Assembly: GCA_013360685.1 (NCBI GenBank)
Contig: JABWBD010000035.1
Location: forward strand, 1-34,877
Source of the DNA: Pirellulales bacterium
GTDB taxonomy: Bacteria; Planctomycetota; Planctomycetia; Pirellulales; Thermoguttaceae
DNA: 34,877 nt
Reading direction: 5' to 3'
Shown here piece by piece: positions 33,974 through 34,877 of this stretch. The stretch's first letter is position 1, and every line of letters begins with the position of its first letter. Made by a program: the position numbers and the translations under genes. The notes under the pieces were generated by a model. It had not been told where the DNA came from. It did not search any database and was given only the letters and a program-made list of their open reading frames with translations.

Positions 33974-34000
33974 GAACCCCAGCCAAGAGGGGACAGAGCC

Positions 34001-34495
34001 ATGAAACTCTCACGCACCGTTTCGTACGCTCTCCAGGCCACGCTGCAACTTGCGCAAGTGGGCACGAATGAACCGGTTCCTTGCAGCCAGTTGGCCGCCG
34101 AAGGGAAGATGCCGGAGCGGTTCCTGCTCCAGATCCTCCGCAATCTCGTAGCACACCGCATCCTCCAGTCGACTCGCGGTGTGGAAGGCGGGTACGCTTT
34201 GGAGCGAACGCCCGAAGAAATCTCCCTGTTGGAGGTGATCGAGGCAATCGAGGGGCCGCTCTCAACCGCGCTGCCGGTTTGCGAAGGACTCCCGGAGAAA
34301 TCCCGGCTGAAGCTGGAGAAGTCACTCAGCGAGATCACCAATCTCGCCCGTCGCCAACTCCAATCGGTCACGCTCGCCGACCTGATGCCGGAGCCTATGG
34401 CGGTGACACAGGCACAAGCGGCTGAAATCCCTGCCGGGAGCCGACTCGCCGGGGGCAAATCGCTCGTCCGCGGCCAGGCCGCCAAGAGCACCTGA
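34001..34495 (+). CDS. Rrf2-family transcriptional regulator
   Basis: A 164-residue winged-helix protein starting MKLSRTVSYALQATLQLAQV, with PERFLLQILRNLVAHRILQS and TRGVEGGYALERTPEEISLL then EVIEAIEGPL, the Rrf2/IscR winged-helix and dimer helix. The three-Cys cluster of IscR-type sensors is absent: only C28 and C93 are present, C93 at the first cluster position. So an Fe-S cluster is unlikely in the usual form, and the signal it senses is unknown. The C-terminal 40 residues are Ala/Gln-rich. The gene has its own sigma-70 promoter. Confidence 0.9.
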   Translation: MKLSRTVSYALQATLQLAQVGTNEPVPCSQLAAEGKMPERFLLQILRNLVAHRILQSTRGVEGGYALERTPEEISLLEVIEAIEGPLSTALPVCEGLPEKSRLKLEKSLSEITNLARRQLQSVTLADLMPEPMAVTQAQAAEIPAGSRLAGGKSLVRGQAAKST

Positions 34496-34877
34496 GGATA
34501 GGGCGGAATTCCTTCCGCCAAGGCCGGCTGGAATCGCCGTATCAATGACTGCTACAGGAAAAGTAGCAGGCACGCTCCGCCGTGCCGTGGCGCGGACGAC
34601 ACCCTGGAGCCTGCCTGTTAGGCGATTGCCGGGAGCGGCTTTCCCGTAGCAGCGTCTCTCCGAGACGCTGGAATCCGAGGCTCGGAGAGCCTCGGCTACG
34701 GGCTCACCGGCAAACCCATTCCTGCCGTTCGCCTTGCTTGCCCGTGGCCGTCCCCCTCTTCCTCCGAAACTGCGCGGCCTTTGTTCATCCATTGCCTAAC
34801 AAAACAGCAAAGCCGGAAACTTCCTCCGGCGTTTCTCAAGGCCCGTCTCTCGCCAACCCCTTCCCCTGCAACACCTT
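34496..34877. other. Repeat-rich window end without a supported gene
   Basis: 34563-34618 is a relative of the palindromic repeat at 12553-12605. 34643-34702 is bounded by CCCGTAGC and GCTACGGG and contains two hairpins (AGCGTCT/AGACGCT and CCGAGGCT/AGCCTCGG). GCCGGA...TCCGGC at about 34811-34829 is another short stem. Minus-strand frames here are repeat artefacts. Confidence 0.6.

Noticed and set aside
34322-34792. Minus-strand frame near the window end
   Set aside because: Antisense to the Rrf2 gene and continuing into palindromic repeats.

Overview
This is a GC-rich chromosomal window with the character of a planctomycete (Pirellulales-like; this is inference). The clues are a planctomycete-type RHS/YD-repeat protein, a DUF6786-type secreted protein, a Tat-exported Gfo/Idh/MocA oxidoreductase, many short palindromic intergenic repeats, and a dispersed mixture of housekeeping and envelope genes. 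No rRNA, tRNA, CRISPR array or transposase was recognised.

Layout. (1) 1-8625, minus strand: an unusual accessory island. It is headed by a sigma factor whose region 4 is tandemly duplicated, behind a terminator-containing leader. It continues with a small zinc-ribbon protein, a 444-residue protein with about 43 cysteines, a GT12-like glycosyltransferase with a Cys-bearing N-terminal extension, a pyruvyltransferase-like protein, a small sulfotransferase, a phosphoribosyltransferase-HAD fusion, a second pyruvyltransferase-like protein, and an RHS protein cut by the window edge. Most of these genes overlap by ATGA or lie a few bases apart. (2) 8626-10388: mostly repeats plus one 60-codon gene. 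(3) 10389-13855, plus strand: a truncated Gfo/Idh/MocA oxidoreductase, a DUF6786-type protein and an M48 membrane protease. (4) 14021-16994, plus strand: a compact PAAR / C39-like cysteine peptidase / sigma-54 activator / NUDIX operon. (5) 17308-18372: a secreted gluzincin-type peptidase behind a sigma-54-like promoter. (6) 18417-29466: phospholipid genes (CdsA, PlsC) beside a divergent exopolysaccharide cluster. The minus arm has a GT4 glycosyltransferase, a flippase, a polysaccharide deacetylase and a GNAT/FemAB-like protein. The plus arm has a Wzz-like chain-length protein, an undecaprenyl-phosphate sugar transferase and a degenerate sulfatase-fold protein; its first two genes each follow a sigma-54-like promoter. 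(7) 29467-30192: a repeat-filled gap holding a second copy of the terminator-linked RNA motif. (8) 30193-34495: core genes thrC-dapB (minus), dksA-like-lspA (plus) and an Rrf2-family regulator.

How it may work together (inference). The 1-8.6 kb island looks like a dedicated sigma factor followed by a Cys-rich, probably disulfide- or metal-stabilised protein and a set of glycan-decorating enzymes, and is the best candidate here for an undescribed system. The sigma-54 activator at 15 kb and the three sigma-54-like promoters at 17.2, 25.4 and 27.2 kb suggest a local sigma-54 regulon linking the PAAR operon region with exopolysaccharide export.
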